Of a DNA stretch of 64,000 nt, positions 19,094 through 28,900 are shown piece by piece. The position numbers and the translations under genes were made by a program. The DNA is from Hoyosella altamirensis (lineage in GTDB: Bacteria; Actinomycetota; Actinomycetes; Mycobacteriales; Mycobacteriaceae): contig NZ_JACHWS010000001.1 in assembly GCF_014191505.1 (NCBI RefSeq), positions 1,721,439-1,785,438 of the forward strand, read 5' to 3'. Positions within the stretch are counted from its first letter, which is position 1, and each line of letters opens with the position of its first letter. Below the pieces are notes generated by a model, which worked only from the letters and a program-made list of their open reading frames with translations, was not told the DNA's origin and did no database searches.

Positions 19094-19723
19094 ATGGATG
19101 CACCGGCCAATGAGGGCCTGGATCCGCGTATCCCCCACGCGCACCCGAGTCCTGGCCAGTACCGTCTAGGACCACAGGCGGTGCGGCGAGCTGTCGGCCG
19201 GGCCGATCGGAGGATTGTCGCGCGGACGGCACAATGGCGGCCGACACCGGTTGACCGCGTGATGATCGGACTCAGCAAGTCCGCTAATCGTGGGCAGATC
19301 TGGGTAGGCGTCGCGGCACTTCTCATCGCAGTCGGTGGGCCAGCCCGCCGCGGCGCGATCCGGGGCACGCTCGTCCTCGGTGCGAGCACGCTCGTCGCGA
19401 CGAAACTCCTGAAACCATTGTTTCCCCGCCACAGGCCTCCCGCACATGCCGTTCCCGGTCAGCGACGGTTCGGTGACGCGGCCGATACGCCGTCATTTCC
19501 GTCCGCACATGCTGCGCTCGCCGCCGCCTTCACCACGGGCGTGGCGATCGAGTCGCGGACTGCCGGATACCTCATCGCGCCACTTGCTGGCGCAATCGCG
19601 TACTCGCGCGTCCATACTGGCGCTCATTGGCCTTCTGACGTTGTAGCTGGCAGCGCGGTAGGTGTCACAGTGGCGTTGCTGACACAGCGCTTCTGGAGCG
19701 CACACGGGCAAAACGCTGCCTGA
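19094..19723 (+). CDS. PAP2-family phosphatase, membrane-associated
   Basis: A 209-aa protein with the three PAP2 active-site motifs: KLLKPLFPRHRP (KxxxxxxRP), PSFPSAHAA (PSGH-like, here PSAH) and SRVHTGAHWPSDVVAG (SRxxxxxHxxxD). Hydrophobic segments around these fit membrane helices. Such enzymes remove phosphate from lipid or prenyl phosphates. In Mycobacteriales relatives act on decaprenylphosphoryl-linked sugar phosphates or phosphatidylglycerol phosphate. The ATG at 19094 follows GGGTGAAAGC. It is the only plus-strand gene between pafA and prcA. The exact substrate is unknown. Confidence 0.88.
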   Translation: MDAPANEGLDPRIPHAHPSPGQYRLGPQAVRRAVGRADRRIVARTAQWRPTPVDRVMIGLSKSANRGQIWVGVAALLIAVGGPARRGAIRGTLVLGASTLVATKLLKPLFPRHRPPAHAVPGQRRFGDAADTPSFPSAHAALAAAFTTGVAIESRTAGYLIAPLAGAIAYSRVHTGAHWPSDVVAGSAVGVTVALLTQRFWSAHGQNAA

Positions 19724-19758
19724 CTGGGGAGGCCCACCCTCTTAGGGCCAAGGCCCAT

Positions 19759-19834
19759 CACGCCGTGCCCACCTCTGCGCGACAGGAAGTCCCGTCTCAA
19801 TATCTGGTTGTCGCGGGGAGGTGGGCACGGCGTG
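19759..19834. repeat. perfect 17-bp inverted repeat between convergent PAP2 and prcA genes
   Basis: The left arm at 19759-19775 (CACGCCGTGCCCACCTC) is repeated exactly in reverse complement at 19818-19834, with a 42-bp spacer whose ends also pair partly (GCGACA on both sides). It lies in the 136-bp gap between two convergent genes. A transcript from either strand would fold into a strong hairpin, so a bidirectional terminator is the simplest reading, although no T-run follows. A small repetitive element is the alternative. Confidence 0.8.
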
Positions 19835-19859
19835 TGCATGGTTCGAGGCTGTTCGTTTG

Positions 19860-20609
19860 CTAGTTTTGCGCCTCAGCGGACAGGATCGATTCCAGCTGAG
19901 GACCACGGATCCGACGGAACGCACGGCGCGGCTTGTTCTGATCCAGAATCGCTACTTCGAGCGCATTCGGCCCAAGAATGCGCCCCTCGGACTGTCCCCC
20001 CTGACCTGCGGGCTGCCCTGAGGGCGCGGCAGCCTTCTGGAGTGCTCCGACCGCAACCGGTATTGCTCGTTCCAGCGGGAAGCTGTGGTCGTACGACTCC
20101 TTCAGTTCGGTCACGATTGGCTCGGTGGAGCCGCCCATCACGATGTAGTTCGGCTCATCGGCAATCGAACCGTCATAAGAGATCCGGTACAGCTGAGCGG
20201 CGCGCGGCTGCCGTGGCGCACCCACTTCAGCCACACACAGCTCCACTTCGTAAGGCTTGGGCTGCTCGGTGAAAATCGTTCCGAGCAACTGAGCGTACGC
20301 GTTGGCCAGAGCGCGTCCCGTCACGTCGCGGCGATCGTACGAGTAGCCGCGCATATCGGCATGCAAGATGCCCGAGCGACGGAGGTTTTCAAACTCGTTG
20401 TACTTGCCTACAGCGGCAAAGCCAAGGCGGTCATACAATTCGCTCACCTTGTGCAGCGCCGTGGAGGGATTCTCCGCGACGAAAAGTACGCCGTCAGCGT
20501 AGGTCAGGACGACGACGCTGCGTCCGCGCGCAATGCCCTTCCGGGCCAGTTCCGAGCGATCGCGCATGATCTGCTCGGCCGATGCGTAGTACGGGAGACC
20601 CATAGCCAT
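19860..20609 (-). CDS. prcA: 20S proteasome alpha subunit
   Basis: A 249-aa alpha-type subunit that forms the outer gated rings. [23 protein letters not shown] is the actinobacterial gate region, followed by [29 protein letters not shown] and [20 protein letters not shown]. The C-terminus is extended and charged. Its ATG shares one base with the prcB stop (TGATG). It binds the C-terminal motif of the Mpa/ARC ATPase, which is encoded in this window at 23330-25084. Confidence 0.96.
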   Translation of the reverse strand: MAMGLPYYASAEQIMRDRSELARKGIARGRSVVVLTYADGVLFVAENPSTALHKVSELYDRLGFAAVGKYNEFENLRRSGILHADMRGYSYDRRDVTGRALANAYAQLLGTIFTEQPKPYEVELCVAEVGAPRQPRAAQLYRISYDGSIADEPNYIVMGGSTEPIVTELKESYDHSFPLERAIPVAVGALQKAAAPSGQPAGQGGQSEGRILGPNALEVAILDQNKPRRAFRRIRGPQLESILSAEAQN

Positions 20610-21481
20610 CAGAGCACACCCCCTCCGCCGTCGGGTGACGTCGTCTCGTCACGCTCCGCAATGATCGTCCTCGCGATCTCACCGACCGTCTCTTCAGGCA
20701 CGCGGTCCGCGCCGTCAGCTGTGATGACAACAACTGTGGGGAAGAGCCCGCGCACCATGTCCGGACCGCCCGTTGCCGTGTCGTCGTCGGACGCGTCGTA
20801 CAGCGCCTCGACCGCGCAGCGCACCGCGTCCTGTTGCGCAAGCCCGCGCCGGTACAGCTTCTTCAGCGCCGACCGGGCAAACAATGATCCTGAACCCACC
20901 GCGTAATAGCCGGTGTGCTCCTCATAGCGGCCGCCGGTCACGTCGAACGAGACGATACGGCCGCCGCGTTCCGGTTCGGGAGCATCAATTTCGTAGCCTG
21001 CAAACAGGGGTATCACCGCGAGACCCTGTAAAGCAGCGCCGAGGTTACCGCGCACCATCGATGCGAGACGATTCGCCTTGCCGTCAAGAGTGAGCGACAC
21101 GCCCTCGAGCTTCTCGTAATGCTCCAGTTCCACTGCGAACAGGCGAACAAGCTCGACCGCCACGCCGGCGGTACCGGCGATCCCGACGGCCGAATACTCG
21201 TCGGTGATGAAGACTTTTTCGATGTCACGACTGGCGATGAGATTTCCCATCGTTGCCCGCCGGTCGCCCGCCATCACGACACCGCCCTCGAAAGTGAGAG
21301 CGGTAATTGTCGTGCCATGCGGAGCCACGTCGCTACTCACCTGCAACGCTCCGTGCCTGTTACCTGGCAGAAGTTCCGGCGCGTTCTGGCGGAGATAGTC
21401 GGTGAACGACGAGAGTTGGGAGTATCGCTCATGCGCTGGTGCGCCACCTCGGCCCAGACGCCACAGATCATCCGCTGTCAC
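20609..21481 (-). CDS. prcB: 20S proteasome beta subunit (precursor)
   Basis: A 290-aa precursor of the catalytic subunit. A 56-residue propeptide containing [18 protein letters not shown] ends at HG, and the mature protein would start at Thr57 ([19 protein letters not shown]), the nucleophile. Other landmarks are [37 protein letters not shown] and [20 protein letters not shown] at 21481 overlaps the pup stop by 4 bp (GTGA), giving a pup-prcB-prcA operon like Rv2111c-Rv2109c. Confidence 0.96.
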   Translation of the reverse strand: MTADDLWRLGRGGAPAHERYSQLSSFTDYLRQNAPELLPGNRHGALQVSSDVAPHGTTITALTFEGGVVMAGDRRATMGNLIASRDIEKVFITDEYSAVGIAGTAGVAVELVRLFAVELEHYEKLEGVSLTLDGKANRLASMVRGNLGAALQGLAVIPLFAGYEIDAPEPERGGRIVSFDVTGGRYEEHTGYYAVGSGSLFARSALKKLYRRGLAQQDAVRCAVEALYDASDDDTATGGPDMVRGLFPTVVVITADGADRVPEETVGEIARTIIAERDETTSPDGGGGVL

Positions 21482-21672
21482 TGGCCGCCCTTCTGCACGT
21501 ACGCGCGAACGAAGTCCTCGGCGTTCTCTTCGAGCACGTCGTCGATCTCATCGAGAAGGTCGTCAGTTTCCTCGGCCAGTTTCTCCCGCCGCTCCTGACC
21601 CGCTGGGGCAGCGCCGTCGGCAGATTCATCACCGTCTCCGCCACCTTTGCGCTTGACCTGATCTTGCGCCAT
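21478..21672 (-). CDS. pup: prokaryotic ubiquitin-like protein Pup
   Basis: A 64-residue small protein modifier. It starts [12 protein letters not shown], has a disordered acidic middle, a helix [18 protein letters not shown] that is bound by the Mpa/ARC coiled coil, and ends [11 protein letters not shown]. The C-terminal Gln must be deamidated to Glu by Dop before PafA can use it. The frame is open three codons upstream (GTG at 21681), but GGGAGGTGG lies at good spacing before the ATG at 21672 and the sequence then matches the family. Confidence 0.97.
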   Translation of the reverse strand: MAQDQVKRKGGGDGDESADGAAPAGQERREKLAEETDDLLDEIDDVLEENAEDFVRAYVQKGGQ

Positions 21673-21782
21673 TACGCCCACCTCCCTCTCGCTTCGTCCG
21701 CCCTGCGGGCCGACTGCTCGATATTTCCAACACTACCGACCGTTCCGGGGAAAGGCCGGGATTGGCCGGTAGTTGCTGATCA

Positions 21783-23282
21783 TCACTTCGTGAGCTGGTC
21801 GACAAGTTCCCGCGCGGAATGCACCGAATCCAGCAGTTCTTCAACGTGCGCGCGGGTCCCGCGCAGGGGTTCCAGGGTGGGGATCCGTACGAGCGAATCA
21901 CCGCCGAGGTCGAAAATGACCGAGTCCCAGGAGGCCGCTGCGATCTCACCGCCGAACCGCCGCAAACATTCACCGCGAAAGTAGGCTCTGGTGCCGTCTG
22001 GCGGGTTGTCCATGGCGTGGAGGACTTGTTCCTCGGTGACTAGCCGTTTCATCGACCCACGCGCGACTAGGCGGTTGTAGAGGCCCTTGTCGAGGCGGAC
22101 ATCGGAGTATTGGAGGTCAACGAGATGCAGCCGTGGCGCGGACCACGACAGACCTTCGCGCTGACGGAAGCCTTCAAGGAGTCGCAGCTTCGCTGGCCAG
22201 TCGAGGATGTTCGCGCATTCCATAGGATCGCGTGCGAGTGCGTCAAGCACGTCATGCCACGTCTCCACAACGTGGCGGCTGCGTTCGTCGGTGATACGGC
22301 GGCGATCGAGGAAGTCGCCTACGCGTTCGGCGTATTCACGCTGCAAGTCGAGGCCACGGAACTCACGCCCGTCAGCAAGCGTCACCTTCACTTGGAGAGT
22401 GGGGTCATGGCTGATCACGTGGACGGCCTCGACCGCACTCGCGAGTTCGAGGTCAGTGAAGTCGGCTCCCGCCTCGATCATGTCGAGCACAAGCGCGGTC
22501 GTACCGAGCTTCAGGTACGTCGAAGTTTCCGAGAGATTTGCATCGCCGATGATCACATGTAATCGCCGGTATTTCTCGGCGTCCGCATGCGGCTCATCGC
22601 GGGTATTGATGATTCCCCGCTTCAGGGTCGTTTCCAGGCCTACCTCTACTTCGATGTAGTCCGAACGCTGAGACAGCTGGAAGCCTTCACGGTCTCCCTG
22701 CTGGCCCAGGCCTACCCGGCCCGAGCCGGTGATGACCTGGCGCGACGCAAAGAACGGCGTGAGCCCACTGACCACTGACGAGAACGGCGTATCCCGCCGC
22801 ATGAGGTAGTTTTCGTGACTCCCGTATGAGGCGCCTTTGCCGTCAACATTGTTCTTGTAGAGCTGAAGACGCGGATTACCCGGCACGGAAGCGGTGAATC
22901 GGGCTGCCGCATCCATCACCCGCTCCCCCGCCTTGTCCCAAATCACTGCGTCGAGCGGATCGGTCACCTCCGGGCAGGAGTACTCGGGGTGGGCGTGGTC
23001 CACGTAGAGACGGGCGCCGTTAGTGAGGATCATGTTGGCTGCCCCCACCTCGTCGGCGTCGATCACCGGGGCCGGTCCTCCGTAGCGGCCGAGGTCGAAA
23101 CCGCGCGCGTCACGCAGCGGCGATTCGACCTCGTAGTCCCATCGTGTGCGGCGCGCCCGCGGCAGACCCGCGGCCGCCGCATACGCCAGCACTGCCTGTG
23201 TAGAGGTAAGGATCGGGTTCGCAGTCCTGTCGTCCGGCGAACTGATCCCATACTCGACCTCGGTGCCCATGATGCGCTGCAT
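21783..23282 (-). CDS. dop: Pup deamidase/depupylase Dop
   Basis: A 499-aa homologue of PafA. It starts [16 protein letters not shown] and carries the extra loop after the first strand (about residues 35-75, including [18 protein letters not shown]) that marks Dop. [50 protein letters not shown] and [15 protein letters not shown] follow. It converts the C-terminal Gln of Pup to Glu and also removes Pup from substrates. It lies 110 bp upstream of pup and 47 bp downstream of mpa on the same strand, so one long transcript is possible. Confidence 0.96.
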   Translation of the reverse strand: MQRIMGTEVEYGISSPDDRTANPILTSTQAVLAYAAAAGLPRARRTRWDYEVESPLRDARGFDLGRYGGPAPVIDADEVGAANMILTNGARLYVDHAHPEYSCPEVTDPLDAVIWDKAGERVMDAAARFTASVPGNPRLQLYKNNVDGKGASYGSHENYLMRRDTPFSSVVSGLTPFFASRQVITGSGRVGLGQQGDREGFQLSQRSDYIEVEVGLETTLKRGIINTRDEPHADAEKYRRLHVIIGDANLSETSTYLKLGTTALVLDMIEAGADFTDLELASAVEAVHVISHDPTLQVKVTLADGREFRGLDLQREYAERVGDFLDRRRITDERSRHVVETWHDVLDALARDPMECANILDWPAKLRLLEGFRQREGLSWSAPRLHLVDLQYSDVRLDKGLYNRLVARGSMKRLVTEEQVLHAMDNPPDGTRAYFRGECLRRFGGEIAAASWDSVIFDLGGDSLVRIPTLEPLRGTRAHVEELLDSVHSARELVDQLTK

Positions 23283-23329
23283 GAGTCACCAGCCTATCTG
23301 TGATGTTCCAGATGTATCGATTACGGGGG

Positions 23330-25084
23330 TCAGAGATACTGGCCGGTGTTCGATTCGGTATCGATCGCCCTGCTCGCACTCGCGTTCTTCCCGGTGACGA
23401 GCGTGCGAATGTAAACGATCCGCTCGCCCTTCTTCCCGGAAATCCGCGCCCAGTCATCTGGATTGGTTGTGTTCGGCAGATCCTCGTTTTCGGAGAACTC
23501 GTCGACGATCGAATCGTAGAGATGCTGAATGCGGAGGCCAGCCATGCCGGTATCGAGGAATTCCTTGATCGCGAACTTCTTGGCACGGTCAACGATGTTC
23601 TGGATCATCGCGCCCGAGTTGAAGTCCTTGAAGTAGAGGATTTCCTTGTCACCATTGGCGTAGGTCACCTCGAGGAAACGGTTATCCTCGCTCTCGGCGT
23701 ACATCCGTTCAACAACTCGCTCGATGATGGCGCGGACACACGCGTCCCGATCACCACCGAATTCACCGATGTCTTCCGAGTTGATGGGCAGCGACGGAAC
23801 CAGGTACTTCGAGAAGATGTCCATCGCGGATTCCGCGTCCGGGCGCTCGATCTTGATCTTGACGTCGAGGCGGCCCGGGCGCAGAATCGCCGGATCGATC
23901 ATGTCCTCGCGGTTTGACGCGCCGATGACGATGACGTTCTCCAAGCCTTCCACGCCGTCGATCTCGCTGAGCAACTGCGGGACCACCGTCGTCTCGACAT
24001 CAGACGACACACCTGAGCCGCGGGTCCGGAAGATCGAGTCCATTTCGTCGAAGAACACGATGACGGGCGTACCTTCAGATGCCTTTTCACGCGCACGCTG
24101 GAAGATCAGCCGGATGTGCCGCTCGGTCTCACCCACGAACTTGTTGAGAAGCTCGGGGCCTTTGATGTTCAAGAAGAACGACTTCGCTTCACGGCTATCC
24201 TCGCCGCGCGCTTCCGCTATCTTCTTTGCCAGCGAATTCGCCACAGCTTTGGCGATCAGCGTCTTACCGCAGCCGGGCGGACCGTAGAGCAGAACACCCT
24301 TCGGCGGGCGCAGCGAATACTCGCGGAACAGATCGCGGTGCAGGAACGGCAACTCGACAGCATCGCGGATCTGTTCGATCTGCCGAGACAAACCACCGAT
24401 GTCGTTGTAGCCGACGTCCGGAACTTCTTCGAGCACCAGATCTTCGACCTCTGCCTTCGGAATGCGCTCGAACGCATACCCGGCTTTTGTATCGACAAGG
24501 AGGGAATCACCGGGCCGAAGCGCACGCGGGGGCGAGAACGGATCCGAGTCATCCTGGTTTACCAGCGGATCGGCGAGCCATATGACGCGCTCCTCGTCGG
24601 CATGGCCGACGACCAGCGCACGGTGTCCGTCGTCAAGCACTTCACGAAGCGCGCAAATCTCGCCAGTCTGCTCGAACTTGCCTGCCTCGATAATCGTCAG
24701 TGCCTCGTTGAGCCGGACAGTCTGCCCTTTCCGCAGCGACTGTGAATCCACATTCGGAGAGCAGAGAAGCCGCATCTTCCGGCCAGAGGTGAAGACATCC
24801 GCGGAGTCGTCATCGTGCACGCCCACGACTACGCCGTAGCCACTCGGTGGCTGACCTAACCGGTCGACTTCCTCCCTCAGATTGAGCAACTGCTGACGCG
24901 CTTCCTTCAGCGTGTCGAGCAGCTTGGCATTGCGGGAAGTCAGCGATTCAATCCGGACTTCGAGTTCACGGACTTTCTGGGGGTGCTGCGAAAGTTGACG
25001 CCGCAGGGCACCCACTTCCGACTGCAGGGACGTGATCTCGCGATTCAGCTCATCCCTGTCGCGAGGACGTTCTGAAGTGCTCAT
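23330..25084 (-). CDS. arc: proteasomal AAA+ ATPase Mpa/ARC
   Basis: A 584-aa ring ATPase that unfolds pupylated proteins. An N-terminal coiled coil (about residues 10-75) binds Pup, and double OB domains follow. The AAA module has Walker [18 protein letters not shown], Walker [31 protein letters not shown] and sensor [19 protein letters not shown]. The last three residues QYL form the proteasome-docking motif. GGGAGGAGAC precedes the ATG. It is named mpa in mycobacteria and ARC in rhodococci. Confidence 0.97.
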   Translation of the reverse strand: MSTSERPRDRDELNREITSLQSEVGALRRQLSQHPQKVRELEVRIESLTSRNAKLLDTLKEARQQLLNLREEVDRLGQPPSGYGVVVGVHDDDSADVFTSGRKMRLLCSPNVDSQSLRKGQTVRLNEALTIIEAGKFEQTGEICALREVLDDGHRALVVGHADEERVIWLADPLVNQDDSDPFSPPRALRPGDSLLVDTKAGYAFERIPKAEVEDLVLEEVPDVGYNDIGGLSRQIEQIRDAVELPFLHRDLFREYSLRPPKGVLLYGPPGCGKTLIAKAVANSLAKKIAEARGEDSREAKSFFLNIKGPELLNKFVGETERHIRLIFQRAREKASEGTPVIVFFDEMDSIFRTRGSGVSSDVETTVVPQLLSEIDGVEGLENVIVIGASNREDMIDPAILRPGRLDVKIKIERPDAESAMDIFSKYLVPSLPINSEDIGEFGGDRDACVRAIIERVVERMYAESEDNRFLEVTYANGDKEILYFKDFNSGAMIQNIVDRAKKFAIKEFLDTGMAGLRIQHLYDSIVDEFSENEDLPNTTNPDDWARISGKKGERIVYIRTLVTGKNASASRAIDTESNTGQYL

Positions 25085-25397
25085 GGGCGTCTCCTCCCGA
25101 TCTGATCTATCAACGCTACCGGCGTTCTGGCGAGTATGGGATGTGACGCGCGTCTACTCGCAATAACGTCACCAGATCGTCATGGATTCCATACCCAAAA
25201 AAGGCCGACTTTAACCGCGCCGACCAGCGTATACGCATACTCATCCACAGCGGGTCAAGGCAACACACATGACGGGATAGCGGCCGCTCCACATGTCAGC
25301 GACCTTGCTGCTAACAGGAATGTTACGCGGCAACCGGTGTCGGGTGTTTTTCCCGCAGTCACTAGGGTGGTCAAAAATAAGCTACGAAAGGACGCAC
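25085..25397. other. 313-bp intergenic region between divergent arc and a small membrane protein gene
   Basis: No convincing gene was found on either strand. The stretch must contain the promoters of arc (minus) and of the gene at 25398 (plus). A perfect 10-bp palindrome GACGCGCGTC is at 25145-25154 and an A-run lies near 25197-25202. I could not settle a -35/-10 pair for either gene. Confidence 0.6.
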
Positions 25398-25625
25398 ATG
25401 GCCGCTCCGGACAGCCGTCCTGAAGAGGAAGATCCGGCGAAGAGGAGCTACGACTGGATGCGAGACGAGCGTCTCGATCCGCCCGTGCCAGAACCAGCCG
25501 GAGGAAGTGAGCGCAAGCCGCCTTACATTGGAGGCAACCCGGCGCGCGGCGCCTTGTTTGCACTGGTGCTCGTGCTGCTGGTCATCGCGTGTGTCCTGCT
25601 TATTTACAACGCCCTGGTGCCCTAG
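25398..25625 (+). CDS. small single-pass membrane protein, unknown function
   Basis: A 75-aa protein. The first 50 residues are charged and Pro-rich (PEEEDPAKRSYDWMRDERLD) and the C-terminus is one membrane helix (about residues 51-72, LFALVLVLLVIACVLLIYNAL). The ATG at 25398 has GAAAGGACG upstream at correct spacing. An open frame extends upstream but lacks a better start. It converges on helZ with 7 bp between stops. I do not recognise the family. It could be a short regulatory or scaffold peptide of the membrane. Confidence 0.65.
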   Translation: MAAPDSRPEEEDPAKRSYDWMRDERLDPPVPEPAGGSERKPPYIGGNPARGALFALVLVLLVIACVLLIYNALVP

Positions 25626-25632
25626 CACGTCG

Positions 25633-28600
25633 TTACGCAAAGAGAGTTCGGATGTCCTCCGCGCTCAGCGCATCACCGAACGCAGCGCCTTCATCGAGCA
25701 CGCTGGTGAAGAGATCAGCCTTGCGCTTCTTGAGCGCCATCACCTTCTCCTCGATCGTTCCTTCAGAAATCAGCCGGTACACCATCACCTGACGGTCCTG
25801 TCCGATCCGGTGCGTACGATCGACGGCCTGAGCTTCCGTCGCGGGGTTCCACCATGGATCAAGGATGAAAACGTAGTCCGCTTCCGTGAGGTTGAGACCG
25901 AAACCTCCCGCTTTCAGACTGATCAGGAACACTGAATCCTTACCTGACCGGAACCTGTCGATGACGGCACCCCTGTTCCGCGTGCGGCCATCAAGGTAAG
26001 CGTAGGAGACCTCTTCGCTTTCCAGACGCTTACGCACCAGTCGCAGGAAGCCGGTGAACTGGCTGAAAACGAGGGCCCGGTGCCCGCCAGCGACCACCTC
26101 ATCCAGGTGGTCGATCAGCACGTCGATCTTCGCAGCCGGAATCCGCTCATGAGCTTCGTCGACTAAGCCTGCGTGCAAGCTCAATTGCCGCAGCGTCGTG
26201 AGTGACTGAAGGATCGTCATGCGGTGCCGGCCAAGGTCGTCAACCAGGCCCATCACCTTCTGTCGCTCCCGCTGCAACCGCGTTTCGTAAGCCTTGCGAT
26301 GGCGCGGGTGGAGATCAACCTCGACAATCTGCTCTTGTTTGGGCGGAAGATCGGCGGCCACGAGTTCTTTCGTCCGGCGACGGACGAGTGGCGCGATTCT
26401 GCGTTTCAGCTGGTGGAGCATCTCCCTGTCGTGAAGTTTCTCGATCGGATTCGCGTAAACCTCCTTGAAATCATGCGGATTTGGGAACAAGCCCGGCGCT
26501 GTGATGGAGAGCAAAGACCACAGCTCCATCACATTGTTCTCGATCGGGGTGCCCGTGATGGCGAGCTTGAACGGAGCATCGAGTTGCCGGCAGCACTGGT
26601 AGATCTTCGCCTGCCGGTTCTTCGCGATCTGCGCCTCATCGAGCAACATCCCCGCCCACTCCCGCGGGCCGTACTCTTCGAAGTCGAGACGGAACAGCGT
26701 GTAGGAGGTGACGACGAGGTCGGCGCCGCGAACAGCCTCGGCGAGGCTCTGGCCGCGGCGGCGGAGTGTGTCCGTCAGAACAGACACAGCGAGATCCGGA
26801 ACGAAGCGCTGCGCTTCGTGGACCCAGTTCGTGATGACACTGGTGGGCGCGACGATGAGGAACGGGCTTGCGTGCGGCTCCTGGATTCGCGCGTACGCGA
26901 TGAGGGCCAGGGCCTGCACGGTTTTGCCGAGTCCCATATCGTCGGCGAGGATTCCGCCAAGACGCGTGGACCACAGGAACGCTAGCCACTCGAACCCTTC
27001 CTGCTGGTACGGGCGGAGCACCGCCTTCAACGTGTGTGGCACACCGGCAGCCATTCCCTGGTAATTGAGCAGTCCGTCGACGCTGCGCCGCCACTCCTCG
27101 GCCTGTTCACCGACGACGCCGAGTCCGACCAGTTCCTCCCACAAGCCCGCCTGGTAACGGTTGATGCGCAGCGTGTCGTCAGGGCTGTCATCGAGCGCCC
27201 GGGCCTCGTCGATGAGTTTCTGGAGAGCGGCGAACTCGGGTTTCTCCAGCGAGAAGTACGCGCCGCTCGGGAGGATCATGTGCGATTCACCAGCGTTGAG
27301 CGCACGAAAGACATCGGGAAACGCGACGACCGTGTTGTCGACAGTGATGACGACGTTGAGATCGAACCAGTCCGACTCTCCCGCGATGTGTGCCGTCGAC
27401 AGCCTTACCGCAACGGAATCATTGACCTCGCGGAAGTCAGGCACGGCGCCCGTGACGCAGAGATCGACGTCTTCATGACTCTCGAGGACTGGAAGCACTT
27501 CAGTCGCGAACGAGGGGGTGTCGAGTTTGTCGACCCGGATCTCGGGGCAGGTACCTAACAACGCCCAGATTGAACCCGCTGCCACTACAGGTGGCCGCAA
27601 TTCACCAATGATCTGTTGTTCCCTCGCCTGGTCACGAATGCCCGCGTCGCCGTTGTTGTCGCCGGGCCGGTACTCAAGGCGTGATTCGCCCACACTGTAC
27701 TTCCACCGCGGTGCCACAGTGGCGCTATGCGCCGACTGGAACGTCACATCGACTGCCAAGACCGGACCGGTGATCGCTGGTGGGGTGAACGACCGATCTG
27801 ATGAGGTCACGGCCGCAAAAGTGCGCAGCCGTGGATAGAACTCGGTCGCGAACCGGTTGAGATCATCGTGCGGCACCGGCAGTGCCTGCCGCGTGAGAAG
27901 TATGTGACGGAGCTGGTCCGGCACGGGCTTGGTCATCCTCGCGAGGTGCAGGCAGCCTCCGCTGTCGGTGAACACAACGCCGTGGCCTTCGGACCCGACG
28001 AATGCGATAGGTGTGACGTCAGGAAGATCAGCGACATTAACGGACGGAGTAACAGCGCGGCGATCGCCATTCGGTGCCGTCACGTCGAGACACAACTGCG
28101 CGGACGCATGTACCGCGACCTCCCCCTGTTCCGGGCGGGCGTGGACGAGCGCCACACCAAGCGCAGCTGCTTCCTGGAGCAATCCCCATAATTGAGGGCT
28201 GTTGAATGTTGTGAGGTCGAGTGCTCGTTCGTCGCCGTAGCCGGAATACTGGCGACCGAATCCCGCCTGATACACCGCAAACATGTCGATGCAGAATTGC
28301 ACGTGCCGATGATCCAGGCTGAACCGCTGAGCTAGGCCATGCAGCCCTGTCCAGGACATTCCAGCGCCAGCCCAGCCGTCCTTCTGTCTGCGAACGAGGC
28401 GTGCGAGTACTCGCTGACCGGACATCGCACTCGTCCGCTGGAACTTGGTCAGGCCGGAAACGGAGAGCTCAATCGCGAGTGCCACAGCGGGGAGATCGGC
28501 GCTGCCGGACGGAGGAGTTTCTGGCAGCATTGCGCTGAGAACGTGCTCCCAGGCCGGGGGTTGCGGGGCGCGCGCAGGGGTGGTGGAGACATAGCGACGG

Positions 28601-28896
28601 CCGATCGCAGCGGTCACCAAAGCAACCGCGTGCTTGCAGTTGACGGCAACCGGGCAACTGCACTCTCCGCGCCGGAACACTATTTGTGAACGCTGCATCC
28701 GGAAGTAGGCGATCGTCGAGTAGAGACTCGCATTACTGCCCGCCACCGTGCCTCTCAGTGCGAACGCATCGTTGTCCCATGTCGCGTCGAGCACGGCTCC
28801 GTCCATGGCATACGCCATGCCGCGCACGAACGTCTTTTCGCCAACGATTGGTCGCAGCGTTGCGGGCACGAATCCGCGCAGGACGACCGGGAGCAT
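25633..28896 (-). CDS. helZ: SWI2/SNF2 helicase with SWIM zinc finger, HelZ-like
   Basis: A 1087-aa protein. Near the N-terminus is a SWIM finger, C79-x-C81-x5-C87-x-H89, in GECSCPVAVNCKHAVAL. The C-terminal half is a Snf2 ATPase: GGILADDMGLGKTVQALAL, APTSVITNWVHEAQRFVP, LLDEAQIAKN, ITGTPIENNVMELWSLL, and in the second lobe LVFSQFTGFLRLV, FLISLKAGGFGLNLTEADYV and DRTHRIGQDRQVMVYRLI. It resembles M. tuberculosis HelZ (Rv2101), which is similar in length and also has the finger. It is a DNA translocase rather than a strand-separating helicase. Its role is undefined. It is preceded by the hydrolase gene with a 4-bp gap. Confidence 0.88.
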   Translation of the reverse strand: MLPVVLRGFVPATLRPIVGEKTFVRGMAYAMDGAVLDATWDNDAFALRGTVAGSNASLYSTIAYFRMQRSQIVFRRGECSCPVAVNCKHAVALVTAAIGRRYVSTTPARAPQPPAWEHVLSAMLPETPPSGSADLPAVALAIELSVSGLTKFQRTSAMSGQRVLARLVRRQKDGWAGAGMSWTGLHGLAQRFSLDHRHVQFCIDMFAVYQAGFGRQYSGYGDERALDLTTFNSPQLWGLLQEAAALGVALVHARPEQGEVAVHASAQLCLDVTAPNGDRRAVTPSVNVADLPDVTPIAFVGSEGHGVVFTDSGGCLHLARMTKPVPDQLRHILLTRQALPVPHDDLNRFATEFYPRLRTFAAVTSSDRSFTPPAITGPVLAVDVTFQSAHSATVAPRWKYSVGESRLEYRPGDNNGDAGIRDQAREQQIIGELRPPVVAAGSIWALLGTCPEIRVDKLDTPSFATEVLPVLESHEDVDLCVTGAVPDFREVNDSVAVRLSTAHIAGESDWFDLNVVITVDNTVVAFPDVFRALNAGESHMILPSGAYFSLEKPEFAALQKLIDEARALDDSPDDTLRINRYQAGLWEELVGLGVVGEQAEEWRRSVDGLLNYQGMAAGVPHTLKAVLRPYQQEGFEWLAFLWSTRLGGILADDMGLGKTVQALALIAYARIQEPHASPFLIVAPTSVITNWVHEAQRFVPDLAVSVLTDTLRRRGQSLAEAVRGADLVVTSYTLFRLDFEEYGPREWAGMLLDEAQIAKNRQAKIYQCCRQLDAPFKLAITGTPIENNVMELWSLLSITAPGLFPNPHDFKEVYANPIEKLHDREMLHQLKRRIAPLVRRRTKELVAADLPPKQEQIVEVDLHPRHRKAYETRLQRERQKVMGLVDDLGRHRMTILQSLTTLRQLSLHAGLVDEAHERIPAAKIDVLIDHLDEVVAGGHRALVFSQFTGFLRLVRKRLESEEVSYAYLDGRTRNRGAVIDRFRSGKDSVFLISLKAGGFGLNLTEADYVFILDPWWNPATEAQAVDRTHRIGQDRQVMVYRLISEGTIEEKVMALKKRKADLFTSVLDEGAAFGDALSAEDIRTLFA

Positions 28897-28900
28897 CGGC

